DNA of 64,000 nucleotides from an uncultured Hyphomicrobiales bacterium. GTDB taxonomy: Bacteria; Pseudomonadota; Alphaproteobacteria; Rhizobiales; Beijerinckiaceae. The stretch covers positions 100,567 through 164,566 of the forward strand of contig CAINED010000048.1 of the NCBI GenBank assembly GCA_903847605.1. The letters are read 5' to 3'. The stretch's first letter is position 1. Every line of letters begins with the position of its first letter. Shown here piece after piece: positions 17,873 to 26,813 of the stretch. The notes under the pieces were generated by a model, which saw only the letters and a list, made by a program, of their open reading frames with translations, had not been told where the DNA came from and made no database searches. The position numbers were made by a program, and so were the translations under genes.

Positions 17873-18334
17873 TTAATTCGCCTGTACGGGCGAGGCCTGG
17901 TCGAGAGTCATCAGCAGCGCCTTGACGAAGCGCCAGATGACCCCTGTCGACAGGAACAACTCGGTCTTTTGGGCGGCTTTCAGGATATCGATCTGGTAGC
18001 CGTTCGCCATCACGTTGATCGAAATCTTCCACTCGTCCGTCAGATAGAAGCCGGTCTTGGCCTGATAGACCACCCCGACCAGTTCGCGCACGAATTCGCG
18101 GGCGTCCTCGACCTGCATCGCGAGCAGCCGCGGGTCGGCGCGCGAGGCGTTGAAGGCGTAAACCGCCTCTATGGTGATTTCGCCCCCTTCGGTCGCGACA
18201 AGCAGATGCTGCAGCGTCTTCCCGTCCGGGAAAACCATGCAACGGTCGTCCATCTCGACCTTGTAGACCGCCGCCTTGACGGTGGGCGCCGGGACAGGAG
18301 CGGGCTGCACCCGCAAGACATTGTTTTCGCTCAT
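17873..18334 (-). CDS. conserved hypothetical protein
   Basis: This 153-residue protein begins MSENNVLRVQPAPVPAP and has a Pro-rich N-terminus followed by an alternating strand/helix region (TVKAAVYKVEMDDRCMVF, LQHLLVATEGGEITIEAVYA). No signal peptide or membrane segment is clear, and no catalytic motif was recognised. Codon use and a clean frame support a real gene. It lies between trcR (216 bases downstream on the same strand, with no other gene in between) and the divergent M3 peptidase. I do not recognise the family. Confidence 0.65.
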   Translation of the reverse strand: MSENNVLRVQPAPVPAPTVKAAVYKVEMDDRCMVFPDGKTLQHLLVATEGGEITIEAVYAFNASRADPRLLAMQVEDAREFVRELVGVVYQAKTGFYLTDEWKISINVMANGYQIDILKAAQKTELFLSTGVIWRFVKALLMTLDQASPVQAN

Positions 18335-18450
18335 CGCTCATGGCCCTGAAAGCGCGGCTGGCCCGCCGCATTGACGGTTCGAATATAGCATAAGCAGAAG
18401 ATGCGCCTATATTGAGGCTCCGCCGCCCGCCATCCCCTCAGGAACCCGGA

Positions 18451-20493
18451 ATGTTCGATAATCCCTTCTTCGCGCCATCATGGAATACGCCTTTCGAAGC
18501 GCCTCGCTTCGGCGAAATCAAGCCGGCTCACTATGCCCCGGCCTTCGAGAAGGGACTGGCCGAACAGATCGCGGAGATCGAGGCCATCGCCAACAATCCC
18601 GAGCCGCCGACTTTCGAGAACACGATCGTCACTTTCGAAAAGTCCGGCGATCTTCTGCATCGCGTGGGGCGCGTGTTCTGGAATCTTTCGGGCTCCGACA
18701 CCAACGATGAATTGCAGAAAATCGAGCGCGACATTTCGCCGAAGCTCGCCACGCATCGCTCGGCCATCTACATGAATGGCGCGTTGTTCGCGCGCATCGA
18801 CAGACTGTTCGAAAGTCGCGACACGCTCGGTCTTGATGGCGAACAAAGACGGGTCCTCGAACTCATCCACAAGGACTTCGTGCGCTCCGGCGCAAAACTC
18901 AGCGAGGCCGCGCGCGCGCGCGTTGCTGAAATCTCGAAGCGCATGGCGACACTGACGACCGCCTTCGGGCAGAATGTGCTGAAGGACGAGGCCGATTTCA
19001 CGCTTGTGCTCGAAGCGCCTGGCGATCTCGCGGGCTTGCCGGAAAGTCTCGTCGCCAGCGCCGCCGCGACCGCGAAAGCGCGCGGCATGGAGGGCAAGCA
19101 TGTCGTCACCCTGTCGCGTTCCCATGTCGAGCCCTTCCTGCAATTCTCGACACGGCGCGACCTGCGCGAAATTCTCTTCGATGCATGGACGAAGCGCGGC
19201 GAACGTGAAGGCGCAACCAACAATCTCGGCCTGATTGCGGAAATGGTGGAATTGCGCGCCGAGCGCGCAAAGCTGCTCGGCTACGATACATTCGCCGATT
19301 ACAAACTCGACAACACGATGGCCAAGACCGCGGGAGCCGTGCGCGATCTGCTCGACCGCGTCTGGGCGGGCGGGCTCTCGCGCGCCCATGCGGATCGCGA
19401 CGAATTGCAGCGCATTGCGGATTCGGAAGGCGCGAATTTCGCCATCGCGGCGCATGACTGGCGCTATTATGTCGAAAAGCTGCGCAACCGGAAGTTCGAT
19501 CTGGATGAGGGCGAGGTGAAGGCCTACTTCCAGCTCGACAACATTCGCGCCGCCGCCTTCGATGTCGCCAACAAGCTCTTCGGACTTGGTTTCAACGAAG
19601 TTAAGGGACTCGACCTCTACCATCCCGATGCGCGCGCCTTCGAAGTCATGGACAAGGCTGGCAATCCCGTCGCGCTCTTCATCGCCGACGATTTTGCACG
19701 GCCCTCGAAACGCAGCGGCGCATGGATGTCGAATTTCCGCAGCCAGGAAAAGCTGCGCGGCAACATTCGCCCCATCGTCGTGAACGTGCTGAACATCGCC
19801 AAACCCGGCGAAGGCCAGCCTGTGCTGCTGTCCCTCGACGAAGCGCGCACGCTTTTCCACGAATTCGGCCATGCGTTGCACGGCATGCTGTCCGACGTCA
19901 CGCATCCCCGCATATCCGGCACCAGCGTTCCCACGGACTTCGTGGAATTGCCTTCGCAGCTTTATGAGCACTGGGTCCTGCAGCCGCAGGTGCTGGAGAA
20001 GTTTGCGCGCCACCACGAGACCGGCGCGCCCATGCCCGAAGACCTGCGCGAAAAAGTTTTGGCCATGCGCACCTTCAACCAGGGCTTCGCGACAGTCGAA
20101 TATTGCTCCTCCGCCTATATAGACATGGATCTGCACGAATTGCCGGCGCCTGCGAAAGTCGATCCCGCGAAATTCGAGCGCGACCGCCTCGCCGCCATCG
20201 ACATGCCCAAAGAAATCGTCATGCGCCATCGCACGCCACATTTCTCGCATGTCTTTTCCGGCGATCACTATGCGGCGGGCTATTACTCCTACCTCTGGTC
20301 GGAAGTGCTCGACGCCGACGCCTTCAACGCCTTCGAGGAAACCGGCGACATCTTCGATCCCGGCGTCGCCTCGCGGTTGAAGGAATTCATCTATTCCGCC
20401 GGCGGCAGCCGCGAACCGGGCGAAGCCTATATCGCGTTTCGCGGCCGGTTGCCGACGCCTGACGCGTTGATGGAGAAGCGCGGACTGGTGTGA
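18451..20493 (+). CDS. dcp: M3 family oligopeptidase (peptidyl-dipeptidase Dcp-type)
   Basis: The zinc motif HEFGH is at residues 470-474 (LFHEFGHALHGML), with the third ligand Glu about 25 residues later in DFVELPSQLYEH, as in M3 (thimet-type) metallopeptidases. The N-terminus NPFFAPSWNTPFEAPRFGEI and total length of 680 residues match Dcp. Such enzymes remove C-terminal dipeptides or degrade short peptides and cleaved signal peptides in the cytoplasm. ATG at 18451 follows AGGAA; an upstream start at 18412 would add 13 residues without support. Confidence 0.92.
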   Translation: MFDNPFFAPSWNTPFEAPRFGEIKPAHYAPAFEKGLAEQIAEIEAIANNPEPPTFENTIVTFEKSGDLLHRVGRVFWNLSGSDTNDELQKIERDISPKLATHRSAIYMNGALFARIDRLFESRDTLGLDGEQRRVLELIHKDFVRSGAKLSEAARARVAEISKRMATLTTAFGQNVLKDEADFTLVLEAPGDLAGLPESLVASAAATAKARGMEGKHVVTLSRSHVEPFLQFSTRRDLREILFDAWTKRGEREGATNNLGLIAEMVELRAERAKLLGYDTFADYKLDNTMAKTAGAVRDLLDRVWAGGLSRAHADRDELQRIADSEGANFAIAAHDWRYYVEKLRNRKFDLDEGEVKAYFQLDNIRAAAFDVANKLFGLGFNEVKGLDLYHPDARAFEVMDKAGNPVALFIADDFARPSKRSGAWMSNFRSQEKLRGNIRPIVVNVLNIAKPGEGQPVLLSLDEARTLFHEFGHALHGMLSDVTHPRISGTSVPTDFVELPSQLYEHWVLQPQVLEKFARHHETGAPMPEDLREKVLAMRTFNQGFATVEYCSSAYIDMDLHELPAPAKVDPAKFERDRLAAIDMPKEIVMRHRTPHFSHVFSGDHYAAGYYSYLWSEVLDADAFNAFEETGDIFDPGVASRLKEFIYSAGGSREPGEAYIAFRGRLPTPDALMEKRGLV

Positions 20494-20501
20494 TATCCTA
20501 A

Positions 20502-20550
20502 GCCCTCATGCCGAGGAGCCTGCGAAGCAGGCGTCTCGGAGCACCAGGGC
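20502..20550. repeat. REP-like palindrome between convergent genes
   Basis: Nested inverted repeats GCCCT...AGGGC (20502-20506/20546-20550), CCGAG...CTCGG (20511-20515/20535-20539) and GCCTGC...GCAGGC (20518-20523/20527-20532) form one long imperfect hairpin. The CTCATGCCGAGGAGC...GGCGTCTCGGAGCA layout resembles a dispersed palindrome of rhizobial genomes. Placed between two stop codons, it probably also ends both transcripts. Confidence 0.7.
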
Positions 20551-20551
20551 C

Positions 20552-21262
20552 TCACGCCAGCTTCAGCAATATCTCCGCCAACTCGCCCGGCATCTCGATC
20601 ATGATTTCATGACCGCAGGGAACGGCGTGATACTCCCAGTCCGGGCTGGCCTTCGCCATCTCGCCGAAAGGTGCGAAGGTGGGACCGGGATGGCCTTCGG
20701 CGCGGATATAGACCTTGCGCTTTATGCCCATCGCGGCCGCTGCCGAGCGCACCGGCTGCATGAAGGTCAGCAGCGATTGCTGCGTGCAGCGCCTGACAAT
20801 CCAGTCGATGTCATCGGCGCTTTTCACGCCGAAATAATTCGGATGCGGCGTGGGCACGCGCCAGCCTTCACCCTCTTTCATCGCGCCATTCATCATGCCC
20901 AAAGCACGCTCGGGCGGTAAATGCGACATCAGGGATTCGCCGTCCTTCGGCACGAAGGCGTCGAGATAGACGATGGATTTCACGCGATCCGCAATCTTCT
21001 CCGCCGCAGCCGTAATCACCATGCCGCCGTAGGAATGGCCGACGAGGATGATGTCATTGATCTCCTCCATCTCGACGAGCCCGGCGACATCGGCTGCGTG
21101 CGTATAGACGCCGATGGAGGGCGTCGCCTCATGCGCCCGCGAGCCGACGCCCGATAACGTGGGCTCGAAAACGCGATGTCCCTTGGCGCGCAAAATTTCC
21201 GTCGTGCGCCGCCAGCACCAGCCGCCATGCCACGCGCCGTGGACGAGTACATAGGTCGCCAT
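20552..21262 (-). CDS. alpha/beta hydrolase (esterase-like)
   Basis: The 236-residue protein has the oxyanion-hole motif VHGAWHGGWCW near residue 7, the nucleophile elbow GHSYGG with Ser77, and a C-terminal HE (PCGHEIMIE) consistent with the catalytic histidine. The pattern is that of plant salicylate/methyl-ester-hydrolase-like proteins (MES/HNL group) found in many rhizobia. An ester or small-molecule substrate is likely but not identifiable. The gene is apparently single, with the REP-like palindrome at its 3' end. Confidence 0.83.
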   Translation of the reverse strand: MATYVLVHGAWHGGWCWRRTTEILRAKGHRVFEPTLSGVGSRAHEATPSIGVYTHAADVAGLVEMEEINDIILVGHSYGGMVITAAAEKIADRVKSIVYLDAFVPKDGESLMSHLPPERALGMMNGAMKEGEGWRVPTPHPNYFGVKSADDIDWIVRRCTQQSLLTFMQPVRSAAAAMGIKRKVYIRAEGHPGPTFAPFGEMAKASPDWEYHAVPCGHEIMIEMPGELAEILLKLA

Positions 21263-21512
21263 TGTTATTTCCCCCCGAAATTCGTTCTTTTCGGCTGCCG
21301 TTCGGGAGCCTGAACACTATCGATAGCATGCCGGGCCATTTTGGCGAGCCATGCAGACTTGCTGGCGCAAATTATTTTCGCAATGAAATGCAAATCGGCT
21401 TGCAGACGCCGCTGGCGCGCGCAAAATCGCGCTAGCTGATACGATGGACGCGCGTAACGGCCCGAATGAGCCCGCTTTCAATTTCAACGATCGACAAACA
21501 GGAGGAAACAGC

Positions 21513-22034
21513 ATGAGCGAATGGAAGCCAGATGCTATCAGGCGCATCGTCACCGGCCATGACGGCAGCAACGTCGCCAAGGTCTTGAAGGACGGCCCTG
21601 CGCCGACCTACCGCAGCCGCAAGGCTGGCACGGCCTCGACGCTGATCTGGTGCACGGATTCCATGCCGGCGGATATTCCGATCGGCGAAAATGCTGAAGA
21701 CATGGGACTTCGTGTTCTCGGCACCTATCCGCCCGACAATGGCACGCGCTTCATCGTCATGCAGATCGAGCCGGGCGAGCCCGGCGTGATGCATCGCACC
21801 GAGACCATCGATCTCATCGTCTGCATCGAGGGCGAGATCGACATGGACATGGATAATTCCACTGTGAAGATGAAGGCCGGCGACACCATGGTCCAGCGGG
21901 GCACCAATCATTCATGGGTCAATCGTGGCGCGAAGGCCGCGAAAATCGCCATCGTCCTCATCGATGCGAAGCCTCTCGGCATCGGCCATGCCGTGCCGCG
22001 CGGCGGCGTCGCCGACGACGCGCCCAAGCATTGA
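21513..22034 (+). CDS. cupin domain protein
   Basis: The start at 21513 follows the strong AGGAGG. The 173-residue product has a C-terminal cupin barrel: motif 1 around EPGVMHRTETIDLIVCIEGE and motif 2 around GDTMVQRGTNHSWVNRG. The histidines MHRTET and NHSW are candidate metal ligands. Such proteins are often ring-cleaving or regulatory metal-binding enzymes. The N-terminal half is a second degenerate half-barrel. The function is unknown. It converges with the glycosyltransferase gene at 22036. Confidence 0.8.
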   Translation: MSEWKPDAIRRIVTGHDGSNVAKVLKDGPAPTYRSRKAGTASTLIWCTDSMPADIPIGENAEDMGLRVLGTYPPDNGTRFIVMQIEPGEPGVMHRTETIDLIVCIEGEIDMDMDNSTVKMKAGDTMVQRGTNHSWVNRGAKAAKIAIVLIDAKPLGIGHAVPRGGVADDAPKH

Positions 22035-22035
22035 A

Positions 22036-22650
22036 TCATCCCAGAATATGAGGAAAACTCTCGCGCAAACGCGCGAGATCCTTCTCCTCATCGACATCCC
22101 AGATCGTGCGGACTTCGCGCCATGTCATGCGCGCATCGCGCATCCGCGTGCGCGTATCCTCCATAACGCGCGCATGGCTCCACGTCATGCCATCGAAGAT
22201 TTCAGCGCGCGCTTTGCGCAAGCCGACGAGCCCGTAGCCGCCATCCTCGGCCGGCAGAAACACGGCGTCATGCGTATCGAGCGCGGCAGCGCAGTCGCGC
22301 CAGTCTTGCGTCGTGATGCAGGGCGCGTCGCTGCCGGCGAGAAGCGCGGAACCATCGGCCTGCTCGAAGGCATGCAGCATGCGCGCGCCGAGATCCTCGC
22401 CCTGCTGTGGATGAAGCTTGATGCCAAATTCGTCCTCGCAATGCGCGAAGAAGGGATGCGCGATATCCCCGGCGCACCACAGAGACACCGGCCCCGCGCC
22501 ACTCTCGATGGCGATGCGCAGCGCATGTTCGACGAGACGCGCATGCAAGGCCGCTGCGCCTTCCGCGCCCAAAGCAGGAATGAGCCGCGTCTTGCACGCG
22601 CCCGCCACGGGCGCACGCGCGAAGATCATGATTTGCCTGACCGCGCTCAT
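22036..22650 (-). CDS. TIGR04282-type glycosyltransferase (DUF2064)
   Basis: The 204-residue protein begins RQIMIFARAPVAGACKTRL, the hallmark of the TIGR04282 family, called arsenosugar biosynthesis glycosyltransferase in some bacteria. The acidic DAPCITTQDW and EDGGYGLVGL motifs give the metal/nucleotide-sugar site. Its ATG (22650) overlaps the stop of the partner gene by four bases, so the two are translationally coupled. No ArsS-type radical SAM gene, the usual third member of arsenosugar loci, is nearby, so an arsenic role is uncertain. Confidence 0.87.
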   Translation of the reverse strand: MSAVRQIMIFARAPVAGACKTRLIPALGAEGAAALHARLVEHALRIAIESGAGPVSLWCAGDIAHPFFAHCEDEFGIKLHPQQGEDLGARMLHAFEQADGSALLAGSDAPCITTQDWRDCAAALDTHDAVFLPAEDGGYGLVGLRKARAEIFDGMTWSHARVMEDTRTRMRDARMTWREVRTIWDVDEEKDLARLRESFPHILG

Positions 22651-23354
22651 GCATCGTCCTCGCGCGGACGATAGCCGTAGCGGCGCGCGAGATCCTCGGG
22701 CTTCGCGCCGAAGAAATAAGCCAGCCGCAACCGCCACATCAGCATGATCGTGCGCCAGACGCCGTTTTTCTCCCAGCGGCGGCCCGAGGTCGTCACCTTC
22801 ACGCGAAGGCATGCAGGCGGGCCAACGCGCTTCAGCGTCTTCGATGCCGCGATATCCTCCATCAGCGCGATCTCGGGAAAACCGCCGATGGCGTCGAAGG
22901 CTTCGCGTGTCATGAACATGGCCTGATCGCCCGTCGCAATGCCCGTGACACGCGAGCGCAGGTTCATCATGGCGGCAATGACAGGCAGCATCGCGGAGCG
23001 GCCTTCGATCTGCACGTCGAAGCGTCCCCACGCGCTCGCCCGCAGCGCATCGAGCGCCAGCGCATCCGCATTCTCGGGCAACCGCGTATCCGCATGCAGG
23101 AACAGCAGCGCATCGCCTCCCGCCTCGCGCGCGCCCGCGTTCATCTGCAACGCGCGCCCGCGCGGCGCAGGCAGAACCACATCGGCGAGCGTCAGCGCCT
23201 TGCCGACCGTCCCATCCGTACTCCCGCCATCGGCGACGATCACCTCGACGCCGCGCGCGCGCAATTCCTGCAGCCGCTCCAGCGCGGACGCGATGGTATC
23301 GGCCTCATTCAGGACGGGCATGACGATGGACAGGCGCATGGCGTCTTTGCGCAT
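22647..23354 (-). CDS. TIGR04283-type GT2 glycosyltransferase
   Basis: The 236-residue family-2 glycosyltransferase begins RLSIVMPVLNEADTI and has the GGSTDGT and LFLHADTRLP (DxD-like) motifs that define TIGR04283. It pairs with TIGR04282 through a 4-base overlap. The two are predicted to act on a common sugar acceptor. ATG at 23354 has GGTGGGA before it; the family start (MRLSIVMP) is an ATG five codons later without a good site. The C-terminus is a membrane-associated segment (RTIMLMWRLRLAYFFG). Confidence 0.87.
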   Translation of the reverse strand: MRKDAMRLSIVMPVLNEADTIASALERLQELRARGVEVIVADGGSTDGTVGKALTLADVVLPAPRGRALQMNAGAREAGGDALLFLHADTRLPENADALALDALRASAWGRFDVQIEGRSAMLPVIAAMMNLRSRVTGIATGDQAMFMTREAFDAIGGFPEIALMEDIAASKTLKRVGPPACLRVKVTTSGRRWEKNGVWRTIMLMWRLRLAYFFGAKPEDLARRYGYRPREDDA

Positions 23355-23580
23355 TCCCACCCGCCGGAATCAAGGCGCGCCCCTCACAATCCTTTCGGCG
23401 ACCATTGACGGCGGCCCTCCCCCATGCGACCGGACTGGCAAGCAAGGCCGTGCGACAGACACCGCCGCCGGGAGGAATTTCGGATCGCTGGAGCAGGGCT
23501 CCATCCAGCCGACTCAACCTGCCCCGTCGCGGCTCCCGCCACGCGCTTCGCCTCACAAGCAAGGCTAAAGGGAGTCATAC

Positions 23581-25335
23581 ATGCCGTTACTCGATACGCC
23601 AGAAGGTACACCGGACGACAAGATCGGCTGGGGGTCGGATGTCGCCGCGCAGATGCTGCGCCTCTCGGGCGTCAAATATGTGAGCCTGAACCCCGGCGCG
23701 TCCTATCGCGGGTTGCACGATTCTATCGTGAACCATCTCGGCAACCGCGATCCCGGCATGCTGCTCTGCCTGCATGAAGATCATGCCGTCGGCATCGCGC
23801 ACGGCTATGCCAAGGCGACGGACGAGCCGATGGGCGCCATCGTCCATTCCAACGTCGGCCTGATGCATGGCCACATGGCCATCTTCAACGCCTATTGCGA
23901 CCGCGTCCCCATGATCATCATGGGCGCAACCGGCCCGGTGGATTCCCACCAGCGCCGTCCCTGGATCGACTGGATTCACACCTCGCAGGATCAGGCCGGC
24001 ATCGTCCGCGACATCCTGAAGTTCGACGTGCAGCCCTCCTCGCCCGAGGCCATCGTCGATGGCATGCTGCGCGCGAACATCGCGACCCGCACCGAGCCCT
24101 GCGCGCCCGTTTACATCGTGCTCGACGCCGGCCTGCAGGAAGCTTCGCTCGAACGCGATGTGAAGATGCCCGACATGAGCCGCTTCAAGGCTCCGGCCTC
24201 GCCGCGCGCCAGTGGGGAGGACATCGCCGCCATCGTTGACATGATCAAGGCCGCCAAGCGCCCGATGATCCTCTACGGCCGCGGCACGCGCTCGCAACAG
24301 GATTGGGACGCACGCGTGCAGCTCGCCGAAACAATCGGCGCCTGCGTGATGACAGACCTCAAGAATGGCTCCGTCTTCCCGACCGATCATCCAGCCCACG
24401 TGATCGAGCCCTTCAACCAGCCGGCCAAGAAGGAAACCGATATCACCGCCGAAGCCGACCTGATCCTCGCGTTCGAATGGATCGATCTCGGCGGCATGGT
24501 CTGCCCGCCCAAGGGCGGAAGCAACGTCAACGCGAAGATCGTCAAGGTCTCGATGGACCATCACCTGCACAACGGCGCGCACACCGTTTATCAGTTGATG
24601 TCGCCTGCGGACCTCTCCATCTCAGCCTCGTCCGAATCCGTCATTGCCGATCTCAATGCAGCGCTGGGCAAGGGCAAGAAGGACCCGTGGCGTCAGGCCA
24701 CCCGCCGCACATGGGGACCGAACGAAGGCAAGATTCGCATGGCCGATGTCGCCAACGAATTGCGCAAGAACTTCGCCAATCCGGACGACGTTTCGCTTGC
24801 CGCCGTCGCGCGCGGCTGGCCCTGCGATCTCTGGCCCTTCCGCAATCCCGCTGCCTATATGGGCAAGGACGGTGGTGGCGGTATCGGCTCCGGGCCGTCG
24901 ATCTCGGTCGGCGTCGCGCTCGCCAATTCCGATCGCGGCAAGGAGACGGTGGCCGTGCTCGGCGACGGCGATTTCCTGATGGGCGGCCACGCCATCTTCA
25001 CCGCAGTGAAGCACCAGATACCCTTGCTGGTCGTTATCAACAACAACCAGTCCTATTTCAACGACGAGCTGCATCAGGAAACGGTCGCCAAGCGCCGCAA
25101 CCGCCCCGTCGGCAACCGCTGGATTGGACAGGCGATCACGCCCGGCGTCGATATCGCGAAATTCGTGGAATCGCAGGGCGCGGTCGGCATCGGCCCGATC
25201 AAGGACATCAAGGACCTGCCAGCCGCCATCAAGAAGGGCGTCGAAGCCATGCGCGCCGGCAAGGTCGCGCTGGTCGATGTGCACATTCCCCCGGCCGATC
25301 GGGGCACGAGTTCGACAGGGTTGCGGAATACGTGA
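23581..25335 (+). CDS. thiamine-pyrophosphate enzyme, acetolactate synthase-like
   Basis: The 584-residue protein has the Pyr domain with a catalytic-type glutamate E66 (LCLHEDHAVGIAHGYAK), a central Rossmann domain, and a PP domain with GDGDFLMGG near 461 and the INNN ligand around 486. This is the architecture of the ThDP decarboxylase/ALS superfamily. The rich GGGGIGSG stretch before the PP motif and a variant FAD region mean it is not a canonical acetolactate synthase. It may be a benzoylformate/oxalyl-CoA-type enzyme; the substrate is unknown. AGGGAG precedes the start. A weak hairpin follows (25348-25371). Confidence 0.85.
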   Translation: MPLLDTPEGTPDDKIGWGSDVAAQMLRLSGVKYVSLNPGASYRGLHDSIVNHLGNRDPGMLLCLHEDHAVGIAHGYAKATDEPMGAIVHSNVGLMHGHMAIFNAYCDRVPMIIMGATGPVDSHQRRPWIDWIHTSQDQAGIVRDILKFDVQPSSPEAIVDGMLRANIATRTEPCAPVYIVLDAGLQEASLERDVKMPDMSRFKAPASPRASGEDIAAIVDMIKAAKRPMILYGRGTRSQQDWDARVQLAETIGACVMTDLKNGSVFPTDHPAHVIEPFNQPAKKETDITAEADLILAFEWIDLGGMVCPPKGGSNVNAKIVKVSMDHHLHNGAHTVYQLMSPADLSISASSESVIADLNAALGKGKKDPWRQATRRTWGPNEGKIRMADVANELRKNFANPDDVSLAAVARGWPCDLWPFRNPAAYMGKDGGGGIGSGPSISVGVALANSDRGKETVAVLGDGDFLMGGHAIFTAVKHQIPLLVVINNNQSYFNDELHQETVAKRRNRPVGNRWIGQAITPGVDIAKFVESQGAVGIGPIKDIKDLPAAIKKGVEAMRAGKVALVDVHIPPADRGTSSTGLRNT

Positions 25336-25463
25336 GGAAATAAATAACGGGCGCGTCGAGAGGCGCGCCCGGTCATAGACGAAGAGAATTGTTAGCAGAC
25401 GCTTACTCGAATAAAATTGTATCTTATTAGTGGGTATTTTTCTTTAAAGCGCGAGATGTGGCA

Positions 25464-26528
25464 ATGACGGAAGCCCTTAACAGGTTCCACGTTTTCTATT
25501 CATGGCAAAGCGATTCGCCAAAAGAAACAAATCTAAATGCGATCAGGAATAGTTTATCAAAAGCCTGCAAGGCGACCGAACGGGCTATGCCCACCTTAAA
25601 GCTAGTTCCAGACGAAGCCACTCGCGACACGTCAGGCAGCCCAAACATAGCACTTAAAATTCTTGAGAAGATTGAGGGAGCTGAAATCTTTATTGCAGAT
25701 ATCACAACTATTACTGCCAAAGGCGCCGAAAGGTCATGCCCCAACCCAAATGTTGTATTCGAGCTGGGCTATGCGGTTGCAACATTAGGTTGGGATAGAG
25801 TGATACTTTTATTTAACGAGGCGCACGGCACCTTCCCAGCCGACCTCCCCTTCGATTTCAATCAGAATCGGGTGAGTCGATATCGGATTGAATTAGGCAC
25901 CGTCAAGACCAGCCTCTATAACTTGGTCGAACTACTGAAAACTGCAATCGAAGCAGTAATCAAGAAATCACCAAAGCGACCCGCTGAGTTGCGCGGCCTT
26001 AGTCGAGAAAAAATCGCTCACGAGCGAGATGCCGAAAATATGTTATGGCTTATGAATACACTTCATTTGCCGACACTTCAGGGTCTGACGCTTAGTCTGC
26101 CGCACAGTATTTCAGACCGTGCAATTTGGTTTTATGAAAATTTTAGGGGCGTTGTCGAAAATTCACTTTTCAATGTATATGACTCAGTCCTGAAAGATGC
26201 TGTTGAGCGACTCTATCGCTCTTGGAAGACAGCGCTAAGTCACGACAACGAATATCATGACACTCCTAGTGGTCTACTTATCTTTTCTAGCCCCGGTGAT
26301 ATGCCACTAACTAAAGAAGGACAGGTAGCATGGGACGCAATCGAACAGGCTCGTCACGATATGCATCAAGCGTTGCAAGAGATTCTAGATCGATTGCGCA
26401 CCGACTACATAGAGATCAACATTCATCATACCAATGAAATGGCTTGGAAGGATTACCTTACATTTCACAAGGACGCTGCTAATATGCCGAATCCTCGAAA
26501 AGCAAAAAGTAAGAGGCGCAAGAAATGA
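25464..26528 (+). CDS. TIR-like nucleotide-binding protein, FYSWQSD family (candidate defence effector)
   Basis: The 354-residue protein has FYSWQSD at 11-17, GSPNIALKILEKI at 58-70, FIADIT at 76-81, and NPNVVFELGYA at 94-104, with E100 in the place of the catalytic Glu of TIR-like NADases. This is the N-terminal TIR-like/SLOG-like domain of a family seen in defence islands. The C-terminal 200 residues are helical and unrecognised, with a Lys/Arg-rich tail (PNPRKAKSKRRKK). Base composition (about 43% GC by inspection) is far below its neighbours, and codon use differs, so it was acquired horizontally. ATG at 25464 is preferred over GTG at 25458. It stands alone. Confidence 0.7.
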   Translation: MTEALNRFHVFYSWQSDSPKETNLNAIRNSLSKACKATERAMPTLKLVPDEATRDTSGSPNIALKILEKIEGAEIFIADITTITAKGAERSCPNPNVVFELGYAVATLGWDRVILLFNEAHGTFPADLPFDFNQNRVSRYRIELGTVKTSLYNLVELLKTAIEAVIKKSPKRPAELRGLSREKIAHERDAENMLWLMNTLHLPTLQGLTLSLPHSISDRAIWFYENFRGVVENSLFNVYDSVLKDAVERLYRSWKTALSHDNEYHDTPSGLLIFSSPGDMPLTKEGQVAWDAIEQARHDMHQALQEILDRLRTDYIEINIHHTNEMAWKDYLTFHKDAANMPNPRKAKSKRRKK

Positions 26529-26547
26529 CACGCAGATGTTCGTGTCA
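26526..26547 (+). terminator. hairpin at the TIR-like gene stop
   Basis: TGACACG (26526-26532, including the stop codon) pairs with CGTGTCA (26541-26547) around an 8-base loop. It is followed by an AT-rich but not T-only stretch. This could be a terminator, or a remnant of the insertion boundary. Confidence 0.4.
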
Positions 26548-26781
26548 GATATTTACCCCTTGCGACACGGTTTTACCCGTTTCCGTGCTTGCCAGCCAAG
26601 AGGTTAGCGAAGTCAAGGACCGAATGGCCCAAATAAATCATATAAATCGACATCTAAAACAGCCGATAACGGCTTAAGTTCGACGTCTTTCACTGGTCTT
26701 TATGATTGATCGAGGCTCGTGTCTTCTTTCAGCCAATTCCTTCATAATGTGCCCCTCCGCACATCCACGCCCACTTTCATA

Positions 26782-26805
26782 AGTGAATATTCACTCCAAT
26801 ATTGG
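26782..26805. promoter_or_regulatory. two abutting perfect palindromes
   Basis: AGTGAATATTCACT (26782-26795) is a perfect 14-bp palindrome and CCAATATTGG (26796-26805) a perfect 10-bp one, with no base between them. They end nine bases before the start of the next gene, so bound proteins would block its promoter or ribosome site. The first resembles TetR- or ArsR-type operators. The regulator is unknown. Confidence 0.55.
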
Positions 26806-26813
26806 ATAGGCAC

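Noticed and set aside
18478..20268. A 596-residue open frame on the minus strand opposite the M3 peptidase gene
   Set aside because: High GC makes long antisense frames; the peptidase has intact catalytic motifs and this frame has none.
25336..25460. Possible attachment site at the left edge of the TIR-like insertion
   Set aside because: No matching direct repeat was found at the right edge (26529-26813), and there is no tRNA gene or integrase.
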